A stretch of DNA of 64,000 bases, from the NCBI GenBank assembly GCA_903899985.1, contig CAIULL010000030.1, forward strand, positions 1 through 64,000, written 5' to 3'. Origin of the DNA: an uncultured Schlesneria sp. Its GTDB lineage: Bacteria > Planctomycetota > Planctomycetia > Planctomycetales > Planctomycetaceae. Every line of letters starts with the position of its first letter. Within the stretch, counting starts at the first letter, position 1. Position numbers and translations under genes: made by a program. Under the pieces are notes generated by a model that made no database searches, had not been told where the DNA came from, and was given only the letters and a program-made list of their open reading frames with translations. Of the stretch, positions 45,271 to 55,182 are shown one piece after another.

Positions 45271-48024
45271 TCAGGCTGTCGCCGGGTCGACCTTGTTCGG
45301 GTCGATTCCGAGATCCTTCAGCGCCTGTGGTAGCTTCTTGGCGTCGAACTGACCATCTTTGCTGAGAGCCACCAGCGTGCTGTAGGCAACACATTCGGCA
45401 TCGATTTCGAAATGCCGCCTGAGTGCTTCGCGTGTTTCGCTGCGTCCAAATCCATCGGTACCGCAGACCACATATTGACCGGGCATGTACGGGCGAATCT
45501 GTTCGGCAACCAGTTGCACGTTGTCGCTGGACGAAATGAACGGCCCCTTGAGGCCGCTTAGCGTCTGTTCGAGATAGCTGACTTTCGGCTTCTGATCAGG
45601 ATGCAGTCGGTTCCAGCGTGCGATCGATTGAGCTTCTCGCTTCAATTCGTTGTAACTGGTAACACTCCACACATCGGATTCGACGCCGTATTTTTCGGAA
45701 AGAATCTTCTGGGCACGAATCACGTCGTTCAAGATCGGACCACTGCCGAGAAGCTGAGGCCGAGTGGCTCGTTTCTTGGCCGGGACCGTTGGATCGAGCG
45801 GGTAAAGGCCTTTGACAATCCCGGTTTCGACACCCTTCGGCATTTCAGCGGGCATGACAAATGATTCGTTGTAAACCGACAGGTAATAGAAGATGTCTTC
45901 ACCTTCGGCATACATGCGCCGCAGTCCATCTTGCACGATTACGGCGAGTTCATAGCCATAAGCAGGATCGTAAGCGAGCAGATTGGGAACGGTTCCCGCC
46001 ATTAACTGACTATGACCATCTTCGTGCTGCAAACCTTCGCCGTTGAGCGTCGTACGTCCCGACGTTCCACCACACAGGAAGCCTTTGCAGCGGGAATCGC
46101 CAGCCAGCCAGATCAGATCGCCGACCCGCTGGAAGCCGAACATCGAGTAGTACGTGTAAAACGGGATCATGTTCAGACCGATATTCGCGTGAGCGGTACC
46201 GGCTGCGACGAACGAGGCCATCGCCCCTGCTTCGTCGATCCCTTCCATCAGAACCTGACCCGTCGTCGATTCTTTGTAGGACATCGCCGAACCCGCATCG
46301 ACCGGCGTGTAAAGCTGGCCTTTGCTGCTGTAGATTCCGTACGTCTGGAACAATCCTTCCATACCGAATGTACGAGCTTCATCAGGGATGATCGGAACAA
46401 CTCGTTTTCCGATATTTTTGTCTCGCATCAGCACACGCAGGATGGTTCCCAGCACGCCCGTGGTCGAGCGATCTTTCCCGGCGTCACTCATCGTTTCGAC
46501 AAATGTCGCGACATCCGGGATCGTCAACCGTTCCTTGGTCGGAACTCGAGCGGGAAGATAACCGCCTAAAGCCTTGCGGTGATCGTGCAAGTACTTCATT
46601 TCGGGGCTGTCGGCAGGTGGACGATAGAAACTGGCGCTTCTCGCTTGTTCGTCGCTCAGTGGCAATTCGAACCGATCTCGCATGGCGATCAGCGACGATT
46701 CTTCCAGCTTTTTGGTGTTGTGAGCGGTGTTTCGACCTTCGGCTTCTGTCCCCAGTCCAAATCCTTTGATGGTGTGGGCCAGCACAACCGTCGGTGCCCC
46801 CTTGAACTCGGTTGCGGCCTTTAAGGCGTTGTAAACCTTCATCGCGTCGTGACCGCCGCGTCGGAGGTTGCGAATCTGATCGTCGCTCAGGTGTTCGACC
46901 AGCTTCAGCAATTGAGGATGGCGGCCGAAGAAATCCTTGCGGATGTATTCGCCCGTTTCGACACTGTACTTCTGGAACTGGCCGTCGACAACTTCGGCGA
47001 GTGTCTTTTCCAGCAAGCCAGTTTCGTCGGCTTCAAACAGGGCGTCCCATTCGCTGCCCCAGACAACTTTAATGACGTTCCAGCCAGCTCCTCGGAAAAG
47101 CCCTTCCAGTTCTTGAATGATCTTGCCGTTGCTGCGAACCGGGCCGTCAAGTCGTTGCAGGTTACAGTTCACAACCCAGGTGACATTGTCGAGCTTCTCA
47201 CGGGCCGCCATCGAGATCGCGCCGAGCGTTTCCGGTTCATCGACTTCACCGTCGCCGATAAACGACCAGACGCGTGATTTCGAGGTATCCATCAGGTTTC
47301 GGTGCTGAACATATCGCAGAAATCGAGCCTGATACAGCGAGCAGATCGGGCCGAGCCCCATCGAAACCGTGGGGAACTGCCAGAAGTCGGGCATCAACCA
47401 CGGATGCGGATAAGATGAAAGCCCCTGCCCTCGTGGCAGCTCGCGTCGGAATCGGACCAGATTCTCTTCGGTCAGTCGGCCTTCGACGAACGCGCGGGAA
47501 TACATCCCGGGTGACGAGTGCCCCTGGAAATAAACCATGTCACCAGTGTGGTCCGCTGTCCGGGCATGGAAGAAGTGATTGAAACCGATTTCCACAAGAA
47601 CTGCTGACGAAGCGAACGTGGAAATGTGTCCGCCCACATTCGTTGTTTGAGCACCTCGGACCACCATTGCCATGGCGTTCCACCGAATAATGCTTCTCAA
47701 GCGTCGTTCAAGAGCTCGATCACCCGGAAACGGCACCTGGGCTTCCACAGGGATCGTATTGACATAAGGAGTTGTCACTGCTGGGACAACGGGGACCGAC
47801 TGAGCCTGAGCCCTCGAATAAAGCCGCGTTAACAGCTGACCAAGTGCGTCGGGTCCATAACGATTTAGCAGGTCGTCAACCGACTCCAGCCATTCATCCA
47901 TCTCCTGTGGATCAATGGCTGGTACGGTAACGTCGGTAATTTCATCTGATGCAGGGGCAACATTTCCCACGGTTGAGGACTCCGTTCGTCGAATTGCAGG
48001 TGTTGCTTGTAGTGTGCTTGCCAT
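45271..48024 (-). CDS. aceE: pyruvate dehydrogenase E1 component, homodimeric type
   Basis: RALERRLRSIIRWNAMAMVVRGAQ, GHISTFASSAVLVEIGFNHFFHA, SFIGDGEVDEPETLGAISMAAREKLDN; start trimmed to ATG 48024. Confidence 0.95.
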   Translation of the reverse strand: MASTLQATPAIRRTESSTVGNVAPASDEITDVTVPAIDPQEMDEWLESVDDLLNRYGPDALGQLLTRLYSRAQAQSVPVVPAVTTPYVNTIPVEAQVPFPGDRALERRLRSIIRWNAMAMVVRGAQTTNVGGHISTFASSAVLVEIGFNHFFHARTADHTGDMVYFQGHSSPGMYSRAFVEGRLTEENLVRFRRELPRGQGLSSYPHPWLMPDFWQFPTVSMGLGPICSLYQARFLRYVQHRNLMDTSKSRVWSFIGDGEVDEPETLGAISMAAREKLDNVTWVVNCNLQRLDGPVRSNGKIIQELEGLFRGAGWNVIKVVWGSEWDALFEADETGLLEKTLAEVVDGQFQKYSVETGEYIRKDFFGRHPQLLKLVEHLSDDQIRNLRRGGHDAMKVYNALKAATEFKGAPTVVLAHTIKGFGLGTEAEGRNTAHNTKKLEESSLIAMRDRFELPLSDEQARSASFYRPPADSPEMKYLHDHRKALGGYLPARVPTKERLTIPDVATFVETMSDAGKDRSTTGVLGTILRVLMRDKNIGKRVVPIIPDEARTFGMEGLFQTYGIYSSKGQLYTPVDAGSAMSYKESTTGQVLMEGIDEAGAMASFVAAGTAHANIGLNMIPFYTYYSMFGFQRVGDLIWLAGDSRCKGFLCGGTSGRTTLNGEGLQHEDGHSQLMAGTVPNLLAYDPAYGYELAVIVQDGLRRMYAEGEDIFYYLSVYNESFVMPAEMPKGVETGIVKGLYPLDPTVPAKKRATRPQLLGSGPILNDVIRAQKILSEKYGVESDVWSVTSYNELKREAQSIARWNRLHPDQKPKVSYLEQTLSGLKGPFISSSDNVQLVAEQIRPYMPGQYVVCGTDGFGRSETREALRRHFEIDAECVAYSTLVALSKDGQFDAKKLPQALKDLGIDPNKVDPATA

Positions 48025-48640
48025 ATTGTTTGCCAATCTCGTCTTAAAATCAGGCACGCCGAGCACGTGTGGACGAACCGCCTCCGGCGGTTCACGGACC
48101 ATCATCGTCCAGCCCGATAACCGATTTCCAGTGTATCGCTGAATCCCATACGACACCGCATGGTAGCAGTTCATTTCGCGTCTGCACAGATTGCGCCAGT
48201 CAGGTTTTGACCATGAAATCTTTTGCTCACCATTCAAGCAGAAAAATCACCCTTAAACCATCAAACTTCGCCTATTTGTTCGCCGATCATGCAAAAGTCA
48301 CTGTGTGGCAGACATTGTTGAATATATTATCGCAAACACTTACATAATAATGTTTTGCGTCGCTGCTTGACTCCTGGGATGGCAGTGTTTAAAGGTGGGT
48401 GGAACAACGAGAGATGGGATTCGACTACTCAACCGATCAGGCTTGATGAGAAACGGTGAAGAATTCAATTGTTTTGCTGGAGAGACCGGATCATCGAACG
48501 ACCGCGTTCTGGTGCATCCTAAGTGATTCCGCAGATTTGTCGTCAGCGATTTGGCTTTGACCGCAGTGCTTTGACGTTTGTTAGTTACAGACGCCTATTG
48601 CGGATAGTACTTCGACTGGGAGTTTCACTGTTTAAGGAAG

Positions 48641-49261
48641 ATGATGCTAACGCTGGGAAAACCGTCGAATGAAGTCCTTTGTCATTTCCTGGCGGAACAG
48701 TCGGAGCGACAATTCAGCTACCTCGATGTTGGTGCGACTGCGACTTCTCCACCAGTCGGTTTTGTGACCGATCAGACTCGCATCAGGTTGGGTGAAGGGG
48801 AATCGACTTTTCGCAAAGCGACAGCCGCCTTGAAAGGCTGGAAGCATTTTCAACTCGGTTGGGTCGACCTGTGGCCTCTGGAAACTCCAATCAAGCCCGA
48901 TGAAACCGTGCTCGTGATGGGACGCGCATTGGGTCTATGGTGGTTAAACTCATGTCGCATCATTTATGTGTTAGATGAATCAGGGCCGATTTGCCGATTC
49001 GGTTTTGCCTATGGCACCTTGCCGAAACATATCGAAAAGGGCGAAGAGCGGTTTCTGATTGAATGGGACCAGCATGACAACGGGGTCTGGTATGATATTC
49101 TGGCCTTTTCTCAACCAAATTATCTCGTAACCCGTGTCGGTTATCCCCTCGTCCGACAAATGCAAAAGCAATTCGGACGCGACTCAGCAGCGGCTGTTTT
49201 CCGAGCGGTCAACGAGTTTGATGCGATCCCAGAAATCGGTCAAAGCACGAATTGGGGATAA
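48641..49261 (+). CDS. hypothetical protein, DUF1990-like
   Basis: 206 aa; YLDVGATATSPPVGFVTDQTRIRLGEGESTFRKATAALKGWKHFQLGWVDLWP..YGTLPKHIEKGEERFLIEWD..VGYPLVRQMQKQF resembles DUF1990. Confidence 0.8.
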   Translation: MMLTLGKPSNEVLCHFLAEQSERQFSYLDVGATATSPPVGFVTDQTRIRLGEGESTFRKATAALKGWKHFQLGWVDLWPLETPIKPDETVLVMGRALGLWWLNSCRIIYVLDESGPICRFGFAYGTLPKHIEKGEERFLIEWDQHDNGVWYDILAFSQPNYLVTRVGYPLVRQMQKQFGRDSAAAVFRAVNEFDAIPEIGQSTNWG

Positions 49262-49445
49262 ACGAAATCAACAGTTTCATTTACGGCGACGGTTTCATGG
49301 TTTAACCCGAAGTCATCTGCGCAGGCGGATCGCGGTCAGCCAATCTCTTCGAAAAAAAGATAGATATTTTACGTTACGAATGCACGAGAATGGTCTGACT
49401 TATCGGCTTCTATCTTTCCTGAAAGTGCCGAAATAAGGCTTGGAA

Positions 49446-50426
49446 TTAAGGGGTGGCCCGCAGACGTCGCCAGGAACAAGCACAACAAGCGATCGCGCCA
49501 ATAGCGATCAGGCTTAAGCTGCTTGGCTCAGGTACGTTAGAAGCGAGATCCCAACCAATCACGTCCATTTGCTGTAGATCAACGGCAGTAATACCGTTAA
49601 GCACACCACCATTGGAATACTGGTTGAACGCATCGTTTCCCTGACCGCTCGCCCAGTCTGCTGTATCAAGCCCGTTCGATGCCGCATTGTTGTAGGTAAT
49701 CAGATTGGTCACTCCTCCGTTAATGGAGAAATAGACCCCTCCACCATTATTGCTGGCACCACGAACACCCGCCGCGGTATAGCGAAACAGATCAAGCGGA
49801 TCGAAATTGGGGCCTCCGTTACCCAGGTTGCTGCCCGTGATACCCTGGCGGCCCATGACTTCAGAGATTTCGTGCTCGACAACACCGATGAAGTCGTACT
49901 GGCCGGAAACCGCTCGGTTTGCCGGGTCGAATGCCCAACTGTAACCGGCCCCAAACTTAATCGTTCCGTCTTGTGTCGAATCGCTGGGAAGCATACCCAT
50001 GGCCTTGGCTTCTGCTCTCGTTACCACATAGTCGGCACCACCGTTTGCAGCCGTTGGGTCATTTGCCGGTAAGCTCGCGATCGCTAAAGCATCATTGGCA
50101 CCTTTCGCGTCCGCCACCAACGCCGTGTGGATTTGGGAATAGGTGTAATAGCCTCTTAACGTGCTGCTGCTTTGACCAAATACGCTCGTGTCAGCGACGC
50201 CGCTGACGGTGATGTTAATTTTGACGGGATCATTAAACAGAGTTTGAAACTGCTGTGCGGCATAGTTTACAGCAGCTTCTGCTTGAGCCGTATTTGCACC
50301 AAAACTCGATGTAAAACTCGAGTCAAATGTCAGGCTGATCGTCAGTCCGCCAGCCTTTGCTTCAGGAGTGGCAAGCAGGCCCGCAAAACAGACCGCCGCA
50401 GCAATTAGACAGATTCGTCGAGTCAT
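49446..50426 (-). CDS. secreted NF038122-like metalloprotease with PEP-CTERM sorting signal
   Basis: Signal peptide; YDFIGVVEHEISEVMGR; C-terminal VPEPSSLSLIAIGAIACCACSWRRLRA. Confidence 0.85.
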   Translation of the reverse strand: MTRRICLIAAAVCFAGLLATPEAKAGGLTISLTFDSSFTSSFGANTAQAEAAVNYAAQQFQTLFNDPVKINITVSGVADTSVFGQSSSTLRGYYTYSQIHTALVADAKGANDALAIASLPANDPTAANGGADYVVTRAEAKAMGMLPSDSTQDGTIKFGAGYSWAFDPANRAVSGQYDFIGVVEHEISEVMGRQGITGSNLGNGGPNFDPLDLFRYTAAGVRGASNNGGGVYFSINGGVTNLITYNNAASNGLDTADWASGQGNDAFNQYSNGGVLNGITAVDLQQMDVIGWDLASNVPEPSSLSLIAIGAIACCACSWRRLRATP

Positions 50427-50866
50427 TGCTTTTGATTCCTTTCAGCAGATATCTGAAGAAGACAGTTACCAGGATTCCGATTGTGAACGATCAGAAAATG
50501 GAAACGAAGAACCCATTTTGCAACTAAGCTCTGATCGCCAGTCGCTTTTTTCGGCTGAATATTTGAATCTGGAATTCCAGCATGCGCTGAATTTTAAACA
50601 CCGTTTTATCGATGATCGCTAAACGCGATCATGGCTGGATGAGGCAATTCATACTCCGGTTTCACGCTTCGCGTCAGGCTCACGGTAGAACGCAAACAAC
50701 CACTCGATACAGCCAAGGCAAAGCAGCAAATCTGCAAAAAAGCCTGCTTGGGACTCAAGTTTCGCGAATGTAGTCATTGTGCGAAATCTTGCCAACAGAT
50801 CTTTTTCGAACACGGTCTTAACGCAGTCAGAAGTGTTCAGACGATCCAGCAATCATTTCGATTTGC

Positions 50867-52000
50867 CTATTTAAACGTCGTGCGTTTGCCCGCGAACTTT
50901 GCGAGCTTCTCAGCATCGATATCAATGCCGAGTCCTGGTTTGGTCGGAATTTCCAGGTAACCCTCCGAGTCAACCTGAAAAGGAGTGACCGGAAGTTCTT
51001 CGATATAGGCGCAAGGTGTCAGGTACTCGACGTATCTTGCAACAGGAATCGCAGCAGACAGCTGCAAGTCAGCCGCTAATCCAACAGCGGTATTCCAGCC
51101 ATGTGGAACCAGCGTGACATTATGATCGAACGCAGTCCAAGCCAGGCGCCGAGATTCAGACAATCCGCCATTCTTCGTACAGTCGGGTTGAATAATGTCG
51201 ACGGCACGACGTTCCAGCCAGGGCATAAATGACTGCCTGCGCGTGAGGACTTCGCCCCCGGCAATCGGAACGGGCGAGACTCGTGTAAGTTCGATGTACC
51301 CTTCAATATCGTCTGGAGGAAGAGGTTCTTCGAACCATGTAATATCGTAATAGTCGAGCATGAAGGCGGTTTCGCGAGCCCAATTGGTTCCATGCGGCCA
51401 GAACTGTTCGCTGCCCCCGGCGTCGACCATCAATTCAACATGCTCACCCACCGTCTCGCGAGCCGTACGAACGAGCAATTCGTCGAACTTGCGATCGCGT
51501 CGACCGAACGGCCTCCAGCCCATCTTGATCGCTTTGAATCCGCGATCAACAACACTGCGCAGGGATTCGGCGAGCGCTGCTGGTTCGTCGAACAGAATCG
51601 AACCATACGGCTTGATCCGCTGTCGGTAGTTTCCACCGAGAAGACGAGAAACCGGCTGGCAACAGGCTTTCCCCATGATGTCCCACAGGGCGATGTCGAT
51701 TCCACTGATGGCATGTTCAACAGATCCGCCTCGCCCTTGCCAGAAACTCGACTGTCGCAGCTTCTCGGAAACGCGTTCCGGTTCGACGGCAGATTCTCCC
51801 TTGAGCAACGGCCACAGCAGTGCCACCGCACCTTCAACGAGTGTCCCGGATGTAAAACAACTTCCCCATCCGTGCAGACCCTGATCGGTGCGAATCTGGA
51901 CAAGCGTGTGCAGGTTTTCCTGTGGCTCATGACCCTGTGGCCAACCACCGTCGACAGTGGCACCCGTCAATGGAATGACTTCGATTTCGGTAATCTTCAT
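50867..52000 (-). CDS. mandelate racemase/muconate lactonizing enzyme (enolase superfamily) protein
   Basis: AISGIDIALWDIMGKACCQPVSRLLGG, FKAIKMGW, LMVDAGGSEQFW, WFEEPLPPDD, IQPDCTKNGGLSE. Confidence 0.93.
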   Translation of the reverse strand: MKITEIEVIPLTGATVDGGWPQGHEPQENLHTLVQIRTDQGLHGWGSCFTSGTLVEGAVALLWPLLKGESAVEPERVSEKLRQSSFWQGRGGSVEHAISGIDIALWDIMGKACCQPVSRLLGGNYRQRIKPYGSILFDEPAALAESLRSVVDRGFKAIKMGWRPFGRRDRKFDELLVRTARETVGEHVELMVDAGGSEQFWPHGTNWARETAFMLDYYDITWFEEPLPPDDIEGYIELTRVSPVPIAGGEVLTRRQSFMPWLERRAVDIIQPDCTKNGGLSESRRLAWTAFDHNVTLVPHGWNTAVGLAADLQLSAAIPVARYVEYLTPCAYIEELPVTPFQVDSEGYLEIPTKPGLGIDIDAEKLAKFAGKRTTFK

Positions 52001-53103
52001 GTGAGTTCGATCATCTTTCCATGGTCGCGTGCGGAGGTCAGGCAGGCATCAATCACCTTCTGGGTCTTCAAGGCAATGTCACTCCAAACCGTGTCTGTCT
52101 TGCCAGAAAGAACGAGGTGCGAAAAATTCCGGAACAGATTGGTTTCCTGAGAATTGGCCCACCCATTACTGTACTCCGGAACGGCCACACGACGAGTATG
52201 GTCCTCCATGTTGAAGTCGCAGCTCTTCTGATTCATACAGCCGTTGGTCACCGTAAACGCCGTTTCATTGCCGTAGTAAGGAACGACGAAGTCCGGCACA
52301 GTGATGTAACCCCTGGTCCCGCTGATGCTGGACCACTGTTGAGTTTCAGTAAGGAACGAACAGTAAAAGCTCGCCGAAACCCCATCGGCAAAAAACAATT
52401 CGGCCGAAAACTCAGTCGGCACCGCCGACTGACTGTCGGCACGACGAGCCTCTGTCAACATCCGACCGCTGACGCGCAGTGGCATTTGATAGTTCATGAC
52501 CCACAGTGCAAAGCGGATGTTGTACCAGCCAAGATCGCCCAGGCACCCAAGTGGTTCCAGTTCGCCGCTGGATCGAATGTTACTTTTCGCAAATTCTTCC
52601 GTACCATTGAAACTGAACTGACTTGTGATTCGCCGTAATTGACCAACGCTTTGTCCATCGTTCAGTGCTTCACGCAGTTTATTCAGCCTGAGGCTGTGCA
52701 TGAACATGACCCCGTCCATGAACTGGACGTTGTGCTTCTTACACGCCGCGATCATTTCGGCCACTTCTTTTGCATCACTGCCAACCGGCTTTTCAGCAAG
52801 AACGTGCTTGCCTGCTTCAGCCGCGCGGATCACCCATTCTTTACGCAAACCGGTCGGAATCGGCAAATAAACGGCATCGACATCCGGCCGTTGAAGCAAC
52901 TCTTCGTAGCTTCCCAAGGCGATCGGTTTTGGATCGAATAAAGTATGAGCGTTGCACTCGTCGATAAATTGTTGGGCTTTTTCAACGCTACGGCTGGCCA
53001 CTGCCGTGATCACGCCGTTCTCGGAATTCTTAATCGCCAGCCAATTCTTTCGGGCGATGTGTGCGGCAGAAAGAATACCCCATCGACAGACGCGATTGCT
53101 CAT
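51997..53103 (-). CDS. Gfo/Idh/MocA family oxidoreductase
   Basis: RWGILSAAHIARKNWLAI; VDAVYLPIPTGLRKEWVIRAAEAGKHVLAEKPVG; 4 bp overlap with the following enolase-superfamily gene. Confidence 0.93.
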   Translation of the reverse strand: MSNRVCRWGILSAAHIARKNWLAIKNSENGVITAVASRSVEKAQQFIDECNAHTLFDPKPIALGSYEELLQRPDVDAVYLPIPTGLRKEWVIRAAEAGKHVLAEKPVGSDAKEVAEMIAACKKHNVQFMDGVMFMHSLRLNKLREALNDGQSVGQLRRITSQFSFNGTEEFAKSNIRSSGELEPLGCLGDLGWYNIRFALWVMNYQMPLRVSGRMLTEARRADSQSAVPTEFSAELFFADGVSASFYCSFLTETQQWSSISGTRGYITVPDFVVPYYGNETAFTVTNGCMNQKSCDFNMEDHTRRVAVPEYSNGWANSQETNLFRNFSHLVLSGKTDTVWSDIALKTQKVIDACLTSARDHGKMIELT

Positions 53104-53292
53104 GATGAATGCTCCATTGTTTCAGCGAGGCGTAAACGAAGGAGAGTAGGATAGCAATCGGAAGCGGCGTTGTGGATGATTCGCGACCTTTCGTCATGAC
53201 TCTGGCTGCAAAGTGCCGCAAAATAGGGATTTGGGGAGTTTACCAGGTAAAAAACAATTCTCCTTGCCGCCGTCAAAAGGATACGAAACGCG

Positions 53293-54255
53293 ATGTACGA
53301 TCTGATCGGTGATATTCACGGCCATGCCGACGAACTCGTTCAGCTTTTGGGTGTTCTCGGGTACTCCAAATCCAAAGGTGTCTATCGTCATCCGGATCGC
53401 AAGGTGATCTTTCTCGGCGATTTTATTGATCGCGGCTCAAAAATCAGGCAGGTCCTGGAAACAGTCCGACCCATGGTCGAGGCGGGGACAGCCTTAACCG
53501 TGATGGGAAATCACGAATGGAACGCCCTCGCCTTTCACACGGAAGATTCCGATAAACCAGGCGAATTCCTGCGTCGTCATTCCCGGAAGAACATCAAACA
53601 GCTCAGTCAGACACATCACCAACTGAAGCCTGGCGAGCTTGCTTCGTATCTTAAGTGGTTTCGCACATTGCCAATGTGGTTGGATCTGGATGGCTTGCGG
53701 GTTGTCCATGCGTGCTGGAATGACGAAGCGATCTCAACGCTTGAACGATCAATTCGCGGACGAGGGGGAGTTACCACGAAATTTCTGCAGACCGCCTGCA
53801 AAGCGGGAAATCAGGAATACCACCACGCGGAAGAGATTCTCCGAGGCAAAAAGGCTGCCTTGCCAAACGGGATTGCCTTCGAAGATAAGGAAGGTGAGTT
53901 ACGAACGAAGATGCGCACTCGTTGGTACCTGGCACCCGAGGGACATACCTACGAATCGTACTCCTTCGAGTCAACGAAGGTCGACTGTCCTCACGATCTT
54001 CATCCAAACGTCCACGCCGCAGCCGCTCCGTATCCCGCCGCAGCCAAACCAGTCTTCATCGGTCACTATTGGCTGAACGCCACTCAGCCAGTAATCCTGG
54101 CCGACAACGTCGCCTGCCTCGACTTCAGCGTCGCCAACGGCGGATTCTTATGTGCATATCGCTGGGATGGTGAACAGAAACTGAGCGACGCAAACTTCGT
54201 CTGGATTGTCAGCAGTTTCAGCCAGGGCGACCGACGAAAGAGAATGGTCGCGTAG
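53293..54255 (+). CDS. metallophosphoesterase (PrpE/ApaH-like)
   Basis: YDLIGDIHGHADELVQLL, VIFLGDFIDRGSKI, LTVMGNHEWNALAFH. Confidence 0.93.
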   Translation: MYDLIGDIHGHADELVQLLGVLGYSKSKGVYRHPDRKVIFLGDFIDRGSKIRQVLETVRPMVEAGTALTVMGNHEWNALAFHTEDSDKPGEFLRRHSRKNIKQLSQTHHQLKPGELASYLKWFRTLPMWLDLDGLRVVHACWNDEAISTLERSIRGRGGVTTKFLQTACKAGNQEYHHAEEILRGKKAALPNGIAFEDKEGELRTKMRTRWYLAPEGHTYESYSFESTKVDCPHDLHPNVHAAAAPYPAAAKPVFIGHYWLNATQPVILADNVACLDFSVANGGFLCAYRWDGEQKLSDANFVWIVSSFSQGDRRKRMVA

Positions 54256-54297
54256 ACAACCAGCAGAATATGATTCAGCTCTCCTTTCGAACAAAAC

Positions 54298-55086
54298 CTA
54301 GATCTGCGAATAGTCGGCCGGTGTGAGTAGCTTGTTCGTGATCTTGGACACGATTCGCTTGTCTTCGTATTCAGGGATCGATTTGAGTTTGATCCATTCG
54401 GGATCGGATCGGAATTTGTTCCAGGCTTCGGCTCGGGCGGCTTCGTCGTCGAAGGCGAGTAGATAGGTCAAGTTCGGGATGCGGGTTCCGAGGATCGCTT
54501 CGCCGAACAGGACGGGTGCCAGACCTGTGCGTCGGAAGATGGCGATCTCGCCCTTGTTGAACATCTCGATCTTTTTCTTGCACGCCGCTTCGTTGTGGCT
54601 TTCGTAGATTCGAAGGTTGTACAAACTTGCCTTCTTCGCTGGAGTTTCCAGTTTCGGCATCGTTTCAAATGCCGAGAGCAATGAGCTCTCGATCCGGTCA
54701 TAGACAGGATCGAGAGCTGGGATTGCCAGATAGTCGGCAGCCGATTTCTGGTACTCCGGATCATCGCCCAGGCTCGCATTAATGGCGGCCATTTGCCCGA
54801 GGCTTTGATACGGAATCAGCAGGTGCGCGACAGGACTGGCTGGGGCGGGCGTTTCGTAAAAGGCGCCGACCTGCTTGATGCCAAGTCGATTCAGAGCTGG
54901 GATGAGCGACCCCGAGAGATATCGATCCAGGATCGCCTGTTTGTCGGGCTTCAAGGCGTAGGTGCGCAGTTCGAAGAATTCACGTCCCCCTTTTTCAGAT
55001 GCCACATCGGCACCGCTCACCAGCGCTGGCATTGTGGCAAGCCCTCCTGCAGTTAAAGATGACTGTAGAAACGTTCGACGCTGCAT
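54298..55086 (-). CDS. NIPSNAP family protein with Tat-like/secretory signal
   Basis: MQRRTFLQSSLTAGGLATMPAL; FFELRTYALKPDKQAILDRYL; LYNLRIYESHNEAACKKKIEMFNKGEIAIFRRTGLAPVLFGEAILG. Confidence 0.9.
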   Translation of the reverse strand: MQRRTFLQSSLTAGGLATMPALVSGADVASEKGGREFFELRTYALKPDKQAILDRYLSGSLIPALNRLGIKQVGAFYETPAPASPVAHLLIPYQSLGQMAAINASLGDDPEYQKSAADYLAIPALDPVYDRIESSLLSAFETMPKLETPAKKASLYNLRIYESHNEAACKKKIEMFNKGEIAIFRRTGLAPVLFGEAILGTRIPNLTYLLAFDDEAARAEAWNKFRSDPEWIKLKSIPEYEDKRIVSKITNKLLTPADYSQI

Positions 55087-55182
55087 CGTGGTTTTCCTTG
55101 GGTCGTGATTGGCTAAAGCCGGATCGTTTTGCACACTGTTGTAGAGTGGGCAGAACGATTTGAAAACCGACCCGAGCAACCA

